NCBI GenBank assembly: GCA_003151335.1
Contig: PLXE01000112.1
Span: 166,947-230,946, forward strand
Direction: 5' to 3'
Origin: Acidobacteriaceae bacterium
Lineage (GTDB): Bacteria > Acidobacteriota > Terriglobia > Terriglobales > Acidobacteriaceae
DNA: 64,000 nucleotides
The notes beneath the pieces are model-generated. The model made no database searches and had not been told where the DNA came from. It saw only the letters and a program-made list of their open reading frames with translations. This document shows, one piece after another, positions 1 through 8,718 of this stretch (the first letter of the stretch is position 1; each line of letters opens with the position of its first letter). The position numbers and the translations under genes are program-made.

Positions 1-10
1 GGGGAGAGGG

Positions 11-484
11 TTGCTGTCGGCTTCCATCAGTGATGCCTTGGCCCTTGTTTACTTCCTTGCCGAGACCGTTGTAGCAGCTCAGGTGGCTGCGCGGCGATAT
101 GGCCTACAGGCTAGCGTGCTGCTCGCGATTGCCAGGCTGCGCTCTGGGTACGATCCTGCAGACTGGGCGGCAGATCATGGCTACCCTGTGCCCCCAGGCA
201 CATCTGCCCTTGACCGGATGCATTTCATTGAGCAGTCATTCATCGAAGAGGCTAGGTCTTTGGTGACAAAGCGCAGCCTTAGCCCAGCGATGCTAGTGGC
301 CGGTGATCCGGCGGCCTACTTTAAGAAGTTGTGTGAACTCGGTTGGTGTGAGCCCTTCGAGATGTTAGACCTTCCCGGGCTGGCGCGCGACTTTAGTTTT
401 GCTGATAAGCCCGTTGCGCTGGAGATGCACGTAGATCCAAGGAACCCTGGACTCACACCTTCAGTCGCGGCGAATGCGTGCTGA
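11..484 (+). CDS. Hypothetical protein, glucosaminidase-like helical core, possibly 5'-truncated
   Basis: Reads as 157 aa from a TTG at 11, but the frame stays open to the window edge, so the true start may lie outside. Residues 22-50 resemble the N-terminal part of the FlgJ/LytG glucosaminidase fold (AAQVAARRYGLQAS followed by a hydrophobic helix and SGY). The position normally held by the catalytic Glu of the AxLESGWG motif reads ARLRSGYD, so hydrolase activity is not expected. It resembles the next gene over this region and over a second segment with an E-A-x-x-L helix. Function unknown. Confidence 0.5.
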   Translation: MLSASISDALALVYFLAETVVAAQVAARRYGLQASVLLAIARLRSGYDPADWAADHGYPVPPGTSALDRMHFIEQSFIEEARSLVTKRSLSPAMLVAGDPAAYFKKLCELGWCEPFEMLDLPGLARDFSFADKPVALEMHVDPRNPGLTPSVAANAC

Positions 485-593
485 GTGCCGAGGGTTAAAG
501 TGGGGATAGGCTTCCTGGCACGCAAAGCCTACCCCCACGCGCTTAGTTGTCGCGTGTCTCCAGTGGCTGGCGGAAAGCCCAGCACGAAAGGCT

Positions 594-1424
594 GTGAGCC
601 CGATGTCTAAGAATTCCCTGAACCCCTCTCCTACTCAGAACGAGCAAAGGGAAAAACCCCTCGACGCGAACACCCAACTGTGGCTGCTCACTTTGAAAAA
701 GCTTCCCGCTCTCGACGGGGAATTTGTCCAGGACGGAAGCGACCTGATTCCCGTGTCCGTAATGGAGTACTTCTCCGTGTTGCTAGTCCTCTCGCGGATC
801 GGACTCGCCGCACAAAATGCCCAACGGGTGTACGGTGTTTCCGCGTCCTTCCTGATCGGTAAATATCTCGTGGACTATGGTTGGATGCCCGAGCATTCGG
901 GTAAAGAAGCGGGGCAGCTATTTCTAAAAGAAGCAGAGACCCTGAGCCGCAACTTCCCCGCCGATTTGGACCTACTGAGTCGCCCCGTCGAGTACGCGAT
1001 CGCCCTGGACAAACGCGGCGGCTTAGTAAATGCGCGCGACGGCGAGTCCGGTAGGACTTACGTCTCGGACGTGGCTGAGCGGATTATCGACCATGGGCTC
1101 CTTGAATGCGACTACCGCTACGGGACTGGCGGCCTGTATGACCTCGGCAAGGATCCACAGTTCCCCAGGCCAACCGATCTTTGCCCAGAGGATGTCGCCG
1201 CGGTTCTCGGGTGCTCTGTCGAATCGGCTTCCCGTCTGTATGAATCAGGTGAGTTGACAGGGTGCAGCCAGAGGCCCTGCACCTCTGCCCACTGGACGGT
1301 AAGAGGTTCTCAGCTTCGCGCCTACGTGCAGCGGGACCAGTATAGAAAGTTTCGTGCCACTCCTGCACCGGTGGCCCCGAGCTCGAACCGGTTGGCGCTG
1401 GTGTCGCCATCGCATCTCCCGTAA
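594..1424 (+). CDS. Hypothetical protein with glucosaminidase-like region and C-terminal HTH-like domain
   Basis: 276 aa from GTG 594; an ATG at 603 sits at better spacing from the AAAGG at 587-591 and may be the real start. Residues about 72-100 (AAQNAQRVYGVSASFL ... DYGW) match the equivalent part of the upstream gene, so the two are divergent tandem paralogues. The C-terminal third (LCPEDVAAVLGCSVESASRL ... HWTVRGSQLRAYV) has the layout of a MerR/excisionase-type winged helix DNA-binding domain. I know no named family with this combination. A DNA-binding or scaffold role is only an inference. Confidence 0.55.
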   Translation: MSPMSKNSLNPSPTQNEQREKPLDANTQLWLLTLKKLPALDGEFVQDGSDLIPVSVMEYFSVLLVLSRIGLAAQNAQRVYGVSASFLIGKYLVDYGWMPEHSGKEAGQLFLKEAETLSRNFPADLDLLSRPVEYAIALDKRGGLVNARDGESGRTYVSDVAERIIDHGLLECDYRYGTGGLYDLGKDPQFPRPTDLCPEDVAAVLGCSVESASRLYESGELTGCSQRPCTSAHWTVRGSQLRAYVQRDQYRKFRATPAPVAPSSNRLALVSPSHLP

Positions 1425-1691
1425 GTCATTGATTCTAGGTTGGCCGTCTGTCGCTTTGCGACATTTATTGCATTTAATTCCTGTTTTTTTGTCGCCCTCC
1501 ATTTTTCCAACAGGTGCGCTTTCCCCCGCTTAAACACCGCCAAAAACCGCGCTTTGCCGCGCTTTGCCGCCCATTGCCGCCATTTCACTTAATTCCTGTT
1601 CTCACAGCTGTTGCGATCCTGCGCGCTGGATTGCGGGAATCTGACCCTCGCGCCGGTTCATCCAAGGAAGATATCTCTTAGAGGCGGGCTC
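1425..1691. other. Intergenic region with a short GCTTTGCCGC repeat
   Basis: No gene is visible. Around 1548-1582 there is an imperfect tandem run of the unit GCTTTGCCGC/CATTGCCGC, and the words ATTTAATTCCTG and CACTTAATTCCTG occur on either side. No clear terminator or promoter could be assigned. Confidence 0.4.
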
Positions 1692-1946
1692 ATGGCGAAG
1701 TGTGAGCACGTAAAGCAAGCCAATCCCAATGTCGCGCCCAGCGGAGAGGGCTGCAAGGAATGTCTCGAGACGGGCCAGCGTTGGGTGCAACTGCGCAAAT
1801 GTCTGAGCTGCGGACACGTCGGCTGCTGCGATTCTTCTCCCGGTCAGCACGCCAACAAGCACTTCAAGGAGACGGGACATCCCGTGATGCAGGCCTTCAA
1901 GTCGGGCGATTGGAAGTGGTGCTATGTAGATGAGGCGTACGTTTGA
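1692..1946 (+). CDS. UBP-type zinc finger protein
   Basis: 84 aa. The start is taken at ATG 1692, preceded by a purine-rich AGAGGCGGG; an upstream TTG at 1611 has no support. The whole protein is one ZnF-UBP domain: C-E-H near the N terminus, CKEC, CLSCGHVGCCD, then H-x3-H-F-x3-GHPV and a C-terminal W-C-Y. In eukaryotes the fold binds the ubiquitin C-terminus; the role of the stand-alone bacterial versions is not known to me. Family assignment is secure, function is not. Confidence 0.85.
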   Translation: MAKCEHVKQANPNVAPSGEGCKECLETGQRWVQLRKCLSCGHVGCCDSSPGQHANKHFKETGHPVMQAFKSGDWKWCYVDEAYV

Positions 1947-2053
1947 TTCGGCAACAACTGCCTGACTGGCCCGGCTCGCACTTCGCGCCGGGCCGCATCT
2001 TTGTGTACTCTGTACGTCAGCCGTCGAACTGCTAATTCTGTTCGTGACAACCG

Positions 2054-4792
2054 ATGCCATCGTCTAACCGAACCAGCTCCCTGCGTAGTTTAGGTACGCG
2101 CGTCAGTCTGTACCTGGTTCTCGCGCTTCTGGCGACGACAGCCTTCGCGCAAGTTCCATCGCCTTGGGTCGATACCAAGCCGCTTCCGGTGGATACCGGC
2201 GACGCCGGGCTGAAAGAGATGTTGCGCCGCCTGCATACCACGGCGCGCCTCATGCATACCGTCGCCCATCCTGACGACGAAGACGGCGGCATGCTCACGC
2301 TTGAATCTCGCGGACACGGCGTCACCGCCTTGCAGCTCACCCTGAATCGTGGCGAAGGCGGCCAGAACAAAATTGGCAGCAATCTTCTGGATGAACTCGG
2401 CATCGTTCGCACCCTGGAGTTGCTGGCGGCCGACCGCTATTACGGAGTTGACCAGCGTTTCACCCGGGTTGCCGATTTCGGATTCTCCAAAACGCCGGAT
2501 GAAACCTTTCAGATGTGGCACGGCCATGACGTCGCCCTTGGCGATATGGTGCGCGTGATTCGCACCTTCCGTCCTGACGTGATCTGCACTCGTTTCCGGG
2601 GCGACAGCCGCGACGGGCATGGCCATCATCAGGCCTCCGGAATCCTGACCCGGGAAGCCTTTCGCGCGGCTTCCGATCCGGCGCGCTTTCCCGAGCAGCT
2701 TCGCGAAGGGCTGCTACCCTGGCAGGCGAAGAAGCTGTACATGGACAATGTTCGCGGCACAGAAGACTGGACTATCGAGCTGCAAACTTCGCAGTTCGAC
2801 CCGCTGCTGGGCGAAACCTACGTGCAATTCGCCTGGAAGGGCCTGAAGCACCAACTCTCGCAAGGCGCCGGCGGATGGACTCTTCCCGAGGGCCGCCGTA
2901 CCAGCTACTACAAGCTGATTGATTCCGTATTGCCGAACCCACCGGCACCAGGCGCGCACGAAAAGGATTTCTTCGACGGAATCGACACCTCGTTGCCAGG
3001 GTTGGCATCGCGGCTGGGCGCCGAACAAGCGAAAGCTCCCTGGCTTGGACCGCAGCTTGAGGCGCTTGCGAAAACGGTGGATGAAGCTACCACAGCGGCG
3101 CAGACAAATGACCAGGCGGCAGCAAAGCCCTTGCTTCACGGTCTTAGCCTGACGCGAGAACTAATCAGCAAGGTTGAGCAGGCGGATTTGCTGGCTGCCG
3201 AAAAAGCCGATCTGCTCGCCTCTTTGCGCACCAAGCAAGAGCAGTTCGAACAGGCCGCCAATCTGGCACTGGGCCTCGATCTGGGCGTTAGTCCGGGCAC
3301 TCCCGACGGGCGTCCCATGGCGGAAGCCCTGCCCACCGCGAATGGCGACGTGCTGGCGGCAGTCATCACGGCAGGCAAGTCGTTCCTGCTGCTGGCCCAG
3401 CTGCACAACGGCAGCGCGCTTCCGCTGGATCTGAAGCAGCTTACGCTTGACGTTCCTCCGGGCTGGAAAGCCGAGCTATTCATGGACCACATGCCCAAGC
3501 GTATCGCGCCCGGCGACGGATGTGCGCTGACCTTTCGGGTTACGGCCCCCGCCGACGCACAGCTCTCCAAAGCTTATTTCCACCGCGATAATCCCGAGAC
3601 CGATGCCATCTACCAGATCGATGAGCCGGAGTATGTGACTCTCGCCCTGCCGCCGCCGCCTGTGGCCGCGCATGCGGTGTACAGCATCAATGGCGAAGAA
3701 GGTGAGATTCGCAGCTTCGCGCGCACGCCGGTGCACGACACCCACGGCGAGGCTTGGTCCATGCCGCTGGCGGTGGTGCCGCCCTTCTCCGTGGAGACCG
3801 CGCCCAGCACACAGGTCATCCCGGCTGGTTCGAATCCTTCCGCGCAGTTGAGCGTAATGGTGCGCTCAACCGTGGCTCACGCAAACGGTACCGTGCATCC
3901 GGAAATACCGTCGGGATGGAAGGTCGAACCGCCGTCGGCCGCCGTCGAGTTCAGCAAGACCGGCGAAAAGGCCGCTGAATTCAAGATTCTGCCGGATGGT
4001 GCTAAAGAGTTCCGGTATCAAGTGCGCGCGCTGCTGAACGCCAGCGATCGCGATTACAACGAAGGCTATAGCCTGGTCACGCGGCCCGATCTCGGCGGCT
4101 TCTTCTATTACCAACCTGCGTTGCAGCGCGCCAGCGTGGTGGAGGTGAAGGTGCCGCAGGGCCTGAAGATTGGTTATGTCATGGGCGCTGGAGATGACAT
4201 TCTTGTTGTTTTGAGACAGCTTGGCTTGGATGTGACATTATTGGCGGCAGATGACATTGAACACGGCGACCTGACACGCTTTGGAACGATTGTGCTCGGC
4301 ATTCGCGCCTACGACACCCGCGATGACGTGAAAAAGTACAATCAGCGGCTCCTTGAGTATGCGCAGAACGGAGGCACGCTGCTGGTGCAATACAACACCT
4401 CGCCAAGCGAATTCAACGCCGGGCACTACACTCCATTTCCAGCGCAACTGAGCCGCGAGCGTGTAACCGTGGAACAGGCGCCGGTCACCATCCTTGATCC
4501 GCAAAGCCCGGTATTCCATTATCCCAACCAGATTGCGGCGCGCGATTTTGACGGCTGGGTGCAGGAGCGTGGCTTGTACTTCATGGACCAGTGGGACCCG
4601 CACTTCACGCCGCTTTTGGCTTGCAACGATCCCGGCGAGCCGCCACAAAAAGGCGGCCTGTTGCTGGCGCAATATGGCAAGGGATACTACCTGTACACCG
4701 GATATGCCTTCTTCCGCCAGTTGCCGTTCGGTGTACCCGGAGCCATCCGTCTTTACGTGAACCTGCTGAGCGTGGGACATGAGCCCAAATAG
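2054..4792 (+). CDS. Secreted PIG-L family deacetylase with C-terminal GATase-like domain
   Basis: 912 aa with a signal peptide (hydrophobic stretch 18-30 ending AFAQ). Residues 71-76 are AHPDDE and 190-193 contain GHHQ, the zinc-binding motifs of the LmbE/PIG-L N-acetylglucosaminyl deacetylase family. The middle 500 residues look like beta-sandwich modules. About residues 700-905 (KIGYVMGAGDD ... LVLGIRAYDTR) look like a class I amidotransferase/ThuA-like fold. A periplasmic or extracellular role in deacetylating amino-sugar substrates is expected. It overlaps the next gene by 14 nt, implying co-transcription with the permease. Confidence 0.85.
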   Translation: MPSSNRTSSLRSLGTRVSLYLVLALLATTAFAQVPSPWVDTKPLPVDTGDAGLKEMLRRLHTTARLMHTVAHPDDEDGGMLTLESRGHGVTALQLTLNRGEGGQNKIGSNLLDELGIVRTLELLAADRYYGVDQRFTRVADFGFSKTPDETFQMWHGHDVALGDMVRVIRTFRPDVICTRFRGDSRDGHGHHQASGILTREAFRAASDPARFPEQLREGLLPWQAKKLYMDNVRGTEDWTIELQTSQFDPLLGETYVQFAWKGLKHQLSQGAGGWTLPEGRRTSYYKLIDSVLPNPPAPGAHEKDFFDGIDTSLPGLASRLGAEQAKAPWLGPQLEALAKTVDEATTAAQTNDQAAAKPLLHGLSLTRELISKVEQADLLAAEKADLLASLRTKQEQFEQAANLALGLDLGVSPGTPDGRPMAEALPTANGDVLAAVITAGKSFLLLAQLHNGSALPLDLKQLTLDVPPGWKAELFMDHMPKRIAPGDGCALTFRVTAPADAQLSKAYFHRDNPETDAIYQIDEPEYVTLALPPPPVAAHAVYSINGEEGEIRSFARTPVHDTHGEAWSMPLAVVPPFSVETAPSTQVIPAGSNPSAQLSVMVRSTVAHANGTVHPEIPSGWKVEPPSAAVEFSKTGEKAAEFKILPDGAKEFRYQVRALLNASDRDYNEGYSLVTRPDLGGFFYYQPALQRASVVEVKVPQGLKIGYVMGAGDDILVVLRQLGLDVTLLAADDIEHGDLTRFGTIVLGIRAYDTRDDVKKYNQRLLEYAQNGGTLLVQYNTSPSEFNAGHYTPFPAQLSRERVTVEQAPVTILDPQSPVFHYPNQIAARDFDGWVQERGLYFMDQWDPHFTPLLACNDPGEPPQKGGLLLAQYGKGYYLYTGYAFFRQLPFGVPGAIRLYVNLLSVGHEPK

Positions 4793-6251
4793 TCCGCCTG
4801 AGCAGCCCGAACTGATTCGCGGCGTGGGCCTGGCCGGCGCAACCACGCTGAACATGATTGACATGATCGGCGTGGGGCCGTTCATCACCATCCCGCTGAT
4901 CGTGAGTGCGGCGGGCGGACCGCAAGCCATGCTCGGCTGGATCTTGGGCGCAGTCTTCGCCCTGTGCGATGGCCTGGTCTGGGCCGAGTTGGGCGCAGCC
5001 ATGCCAGGGGCAGGCGGCTCGTATCGCTACCTCAAAGAAATCTACGGGCCTCGAACCATGGGACGGCTGCTGTCGTTCCTTTTCATCTGGCAACTTTCGT
5101 TCAGCGCTCCATTGTCGGTTGCCTCAGGCTGTATCGGACTGTCGCACTATGCCGGATATCTGTGGCCCGGACTTGACCGCTCGCTCGCGGAACGCACGCT
5201 TCATCTCGCTCTGCCTGGACTGGGCGGGCTTGAGGCGCGCGTGATCCTGATGCCGGGTACGTTCGTCGCGATGGCAACCTGTGCCTTGGTTGTGTTTCTG
5301 CTGTACCGCCGGATCACCGCCATTGAAAAGCTCTCCGAACTGCTGTGGCTCGGTGTCGCGCTCACGGTAGCGTGGATCATTGTGGCTGGATTAACGCACT
5401 TTAGCGCTGCGCGGGCTTTCGATTTTCCCCCGGGGGCGTTCCACCCGTCGAATGCTTTCTTTACCGGTATGGGCGCGGCCATGCTGCTCGCCACTTATGA
5501 CTATTGGGGTTATTACAACGTTTGTTTCCTGGGTGCTGAGATAAGAGATCCGGGGCGCACAATTCCGCGCGCCCTCATCCTTTCCATCCTGGTCGTGGCA
5601 ATAATCTACATCGTCATGAACATCTCCGTGCTGGGCGTTATTCCGTGGAGGGAACTGAGCGGAAATTCGAACCAGCAGGGAAACTACGTTATATCGGTGT
5701 TCATGCAGCGCATCTACGGAAACTGGGCGGGGCGGGCTGTAACCGGCTTGATCATGTGGACCGCGTTCGCGTCGGTGTTCTCGCTGTTGCTTGGCTATTC
5801 GCGGGTGCCCTACGCTGCGGCGCTCGACGGCAATTACTTCCGCGCTTTTGCGCGGGTCCACCCGCAGCATCGCTTTCCTACCGTCTCACTGCTTGCCCTT
5901 GGCGGAGTTGCAATGCTGTTTTGCCTGTTGCGTCTGGCCGACGTGATTGCCGCCCTGGTGGTCATTCGGATCCTGTTGCAGTTCATTGTGCAGGCGGTTG
6001 GTTTGATGGTTTTGCGCAAGCGCCAACCCGATCTGGCGCGGCCCTTTCGCATGTGGCTTTATCCGCTGCCCGCGCTATTGGCGATCGCGGGATTCATCTT
6101 CATTCTGGTGGCGCGCAAGAACTTTCTGCGCGAAATCCGCTATGCAGTCGTCATTCTTGTGCTGGGCTTGGCGATCTACTTTGTGCGTTCGTGGCGACGC
6201 GGCGAGTGGCCTTTCGCGGCCCACCCGGCAGACGCGGAGGCCGCGGGATGA
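4779..6251 (+). CDS. APC family amino acid/amine permease
   Basis: 490 aa with about twelve hydrophobic helices. The N-terminal pattern (GLAGATTLNMIDMIGVGPF and AGGPQAMLGWILG) is typical of the amino acid-polyamine-organocation superfamily, as is GGSYRYLKEIYGP after helix 2. It is a cytoplasmic-membrane secondary transporter. The ATG at 4779 lies within the end of the PIG-L gene (14-nt overlap), so the two are translationally coupled. The substrate cannot be read from sequence. Confidence 0.88.
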   Translation: MSPNSPPEQPELIRGVGLAGATTLNMIDMIGVGPFITIPLIVSAAGGPQAMLGWILGAVFALCDGLVWAELGAAMPGAGGSYRYLKEIYGPRTMGRLLSFLFIWQLSFSAPLSVASGCIGLSHYAGYLWPGLDRSLAERTLHLALPGLGGLEARVILMPGTFVAMATCALVVFLLYRRITAIEKLSELLWLGVALTVAWIIVAGLTHFSAARAFDFPPGAFHPSNAFFTGMGAAMLLATYDYWGYYNVCFLGAEIRDPGRTIPRALILSILVVAIIYIVMNISVLGVIPWRELSGNSNQQGNYVISVFMQRIYGNWAGRAVTGLIMWTAFASVFSLLLGYSRVPYAAALDGNYFRAFARVHPQHRFPTVSLLALGGVAMLFCLLRLADVIAALVVIRILLQFIVQAVGLMVLRKRQPDLARPFRMWLYPLPALLAIAGFIFILVARKNFLREIRYAVVILVLGLAIYFVRSWRRGEWPFAAHPADAEAAG

Positions 6252-6362
6252 CGGCAGCCGCTCCACCGCAACTGGTCACGCTTTGCCAGCCACTCGCAAC
6301 GTCTGCGTCCGAATCTGGACGCAACCGGATTACGTTTCTGCCGCCGTGCGGTCAGATTCTCG

Positions 6363-6743
6363 ATGGCCACGAGCGGAGCATGGCAACAACCTGTTGTGCC
6401 CCCAGTTGCCGCGCCGGTGACGGTCGAGGGGTCTGAGCCCATGTCGGAACTCGGGTCCATCCCACCGCTGCCCGTAGCGCCTCCGCGACGACGCAGCGTG
6501 CTTGGTCCCTTACAGGAACCCCTGTTCCGAACTCTGTGGATTGCGGCAGTTGTAAGCTACACCGGCACCTGGATGCAAAACGTTGGCGCCGGATGGCTGA
6601 TGACCTCGTTGACCATGTCGCCGCTGATGGTCGGACTGGTGCAGGCGGCCGGCAGCATTGCCGTGTTCCTGGTGGTCCTTCCCGCCGGCGCGATCGCTAA
6701 ATGCAGCGCTGAAGCGCTGCTCCACCCTGTACACCAAAGGTGA
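6363..6743 (+). pseudogene. Truncated MFS transporter (N-terminal remnant)
   Basis: The reading frame encodes a leader, then EPLFRTLWIAAVVSYTGTWM, GAGWLMTSL and LPAGAIA, matching helices 1-2 of EntS-like (DUF894-type) MFS exporters. Where the family continues with a D-x-x-D-R-R loop and ten more helices, the frame runs into KCSAEALLHPVHQR and stops. The break coincides with a perfect 8-bp-arm palindrome at 6703-6720. ATG 6441 is an alternative start. Read as a gene decayed by deletion or repeat insertion. Confidence 0.75.
6703..6720. repeat. REP-like palindrome at MFS breakpoint
   Basis: GCAGCGCT-GA-AGCGCTGC: two perfectly complementary 8-nt arms with a 2-nt centre, at the junction where the MFS reading frame loses homology. 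Similar GCTGAAGC/GCTTCAG-cored palindromes occur at 56295 and 63882. Confidence 0.6.
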
Positions 6744-6814
6744 AACTGCTCTAGAATCGATATCACGCTCTTCGGCCACAAGTTTACATAACCATTACAG
6801 TGGAGGATTTCTTG

Positions 6815-7411
6815 ATGAACAAGCAAGTTGCGATGGGAATTTTGTTGCTCGCGCTCGGCCCAATAGGAACTGCGGTTGCGGCAAATCCGCAAGCCGCCAT
6901 GCAAGCTAAACCCGACCAGAAACCCACCTTTGCGATGGTGCTCGACCGTTCGCTGAGCAATGTCGAGCACGAAGTGGTTCCGGCGGCTGAAGCCATGCCC
7001 GAGGACAAGTTTAATTTCGCGCCCACCCAGGGCGAGTTCAAGACCGTGCGGACGTTCGCGCAGCAGGTGAAACACATCGCGGCTGCCAACTACCTGCTCG
7101 GCGCGGGAATCCTTGCGGAAAAACCGCCTCTGGATTTAGAGGGTGAAAACGGGCCCGCCAAGATCACGTCGAAGGCAGATGTGGTTCAATTCCTGAAAGA
7201 CTCATTCACCTATCTGCACAAGGCAATGAACAGCATCGACGAGAACAATGTTCTCGGACAGGTTCAGAGCCCATTTGGACCCAACAAGGTCTCGCGGCTC
7301 GGGCTTGCTGTCGTCGCGATCAGCCATCCCTTCGATCATTACGGCCAGATGGTGGAATATTTGCGCATGAACAACATCATTCCTCCAGCCAGTCGGCCGC
7401 AGAAGAAGTAG
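6815..7411 (+). CDS. Secreted DinB-like family protein
   Basis: 198 aa from ATG 6815, which has GGAGG at 6802-6806 at good spacing; the GTG at 6800 overlaps that site. The N terminus is a signal peptide (ILLLALGPIGTAVAA). The rest fits the DinB/YfiT four-helix bundle: an early helix around LDRSLSNVEHEV, QQVKHIAAANYLL in the middle, and AISHPFDHYGQMVEYLR near the end, giving three metal-ligand-type His positions. This family includes thiol-dependent transferases in other phyla; export to the periplasm is unusual for those. Exact role unknown. Confidence 0.8.
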   Translation: MNKQVAMGILLLALGPIGTAVAANPQAAMQAKPDQKPTFAMVLDRSLSNVEHEVVPAAEAMPEDKFNFAPTQGEFKTVRTFAQQVKHIAAANYLLGAGILAEKPPLDLEGENGPAKITSKADVVQFLKDSFTYLHKAMNSIDENNVLGQVQSPFGPNKVSRLGLAVVAISHPFDHYGQMVEYLRMNNIIPPASRPQKK

Positions 7412-7446
7412 TTTGTGCGGTAGGTTCCCAACGGTTTCAGGAACAG

Positions 7447-7476
7447 GGCGCGAAGGGTCGCGCCTTTTCTATTTTT
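7447..7476 (+). terminator. Rho-independent terminator after the DinB-like gene
   Basis: GGCGCGA / TCGCGCC arms (7447-7453 and 7458-7464) with a 4-nt loop, followed directly by TTTTCTATTTTT. It separates the DinB-like gene from the cbiMQO operon. Confidence 0.8.
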
Positions 7477-7632
7477 GCCCAGAGACGGCGCAATGTTCTT
7501 TGACTGCCGCGCGTCTGAGGTGCATGGTGACGCGGGATTCGCCGGTCACGTCTATCCACGCCTTGCCTTCGCATCCAGGATGAGCCCCCCGTACGTTAGG
7601 ATGAGATACGCCGAGCGAAGGCGTACCTCGCC

Positions 7633-8718
7633 ATGCATATACCTGACGGCTACTTGAGTCCATCCACCTGCGCGGTGTTGTATGCGGCCGCGATCGCAGG
7701 GTGGTACTCCGCGCTGAAGCGACTGAAACGCATGCTGCTCAGTCGCGTGGTCCCGCTGATCTCGGTGTTTGCCGCATTTTCATTCGTGGTCATGATGTTC
7801 AACCTGCCGTTGCCCGGCGGCACTACCGGCCACGCGTTGGGCGTAACCATCTCCGCTATCGTGCTCGGTCCATCAGGGGCCGTTCTCGCCATCTCCATCG
7901 CGCTGGCGATCCAGGCGCTGTTCTTTGGCGACGGCGGTATCAGTACGCTTGGCGCTAACTGCTTCAACATGGCGATTGTGGCTTCGCTGGTCGCTTATGC
8001 AAGCTACCGATTGATTGCTGCCGGCGCTGCCATCGGCTCCAAGCGGCGAGTTGCCGCAGCCGCCATCGCCGGATATCTTGCGGTGAATGCTGCGGCGTTG
8101 ATCGCGGCCATCGAGTTTGGCATTCAACCCGCGCTCTTCCACGATGCCCGAGGGATGCCACTGTACGCGCCTTATCCCTTGGGCATCGCGGTGCCCGCAA
8201 TGATGATCGGCCACCTGACTTTGGCAGGGGCGGCCGAAGCGGCAATCTCCGCAGGACTCGTCGCCTATTTGCAGGCCGCCGATCCTACTCTCTTGCGCAA
8301 TACTGCGGGAGTGCTGCCAGCCACGGAAACAGCGTCGGCACTCATGCCTGCTGCTACGACCTCGCTGCGAAGGCTATGGATGGCGGTCGCTCTGCTGATG
8401 GTGCTCACTCCGCTTGGAATTTTAGCGGCGGGAAAAGCCTGGGGCGAGTGGTCTCCCTCCGAGCTTGCTATGCGGCAAAGCGCGGGACAAACAGCCTCCG
8501 CAGCGGGCGATTCTGTCGCGCCGTCGGCTCCTCCTGCCGGAATGCAGCGGCTCGCTAAGCTCTGGACTGCGCCGTTTCCAGCCTACGCGCCCAGCTTCGT
8601 AAAGAGCGCACGCTTCGGCTATCTTCTCTCCGCAATGTTCGCCGTCGGAATTTTGGTGCTGGTTTCCTTTGCGGCGCAGTTTTGGGTCCAGCGACGACGG
8701 GAAGTGAGGCATTCCTGA
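7633..8718 (+). CDS. cbiM: Energy-coupling factor transporter CbiM with fused PDGLE-type domain
   Basis: 361 aa. It starts MHIPDGYLSP, the conserved N terminus of CbiM/NikM whose His2 helps bind the metal. About seven membrane helices follow, with LPLPGGTTGHALG and GDGGISTLGANCFNM as family signatures. After residue 235 two further helices flank a loop, resembling the PDGLE/CbiN-like domain that is often fused to CbiM. It is the substrate-specific membrane component for cobalt or nickel uptake. The stop overlaps the cbiQ start (TGATG). No cobalamin riboswitch was recognisable upstream. Confidence 0.9.
   Translation: MHIPDGYLSPSTCAVLYAAAIAGWYSALKRLKRMLLSRVVPLISVFAAFSFVVMMFNLPLPGGTTGHALGVTISAIVLGPSGAVLAISIALAIQALFFGDGGISTLGANCFNMAIVASLVAYASYRLIAAGAAIGSKRRVAAAAIAGYLAVNAAALIAAIEFGIQPALFHDARGMPLYAPYPLGIAVPAMMIGHLTLAGAAEAAISAGLVAYLQAADPTLLRNTAGVLPATETASALMPAATTSLRRLWMAVALLMVLTPLGILAAGKAWGEWSPSELAMRQSAGQTASAAGDSVAPSAPPAGMQRLAKLWTAPFPAYAPSFVKSARFGYLLSAMFAVGILVLVSFAAQFWVQRRREVRHS

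Noticed and set aside
6248..6436. A 62-codon frame starting ATGA at the end of the APC permease gene
   Set aside because: It overlaps the MFS remnant in another frame and resembles no known protein.
7477..7632. Cobalamin riboswitch before cbiM
   Set aside because: No B12-box-like sequence or convincing fold was seen.
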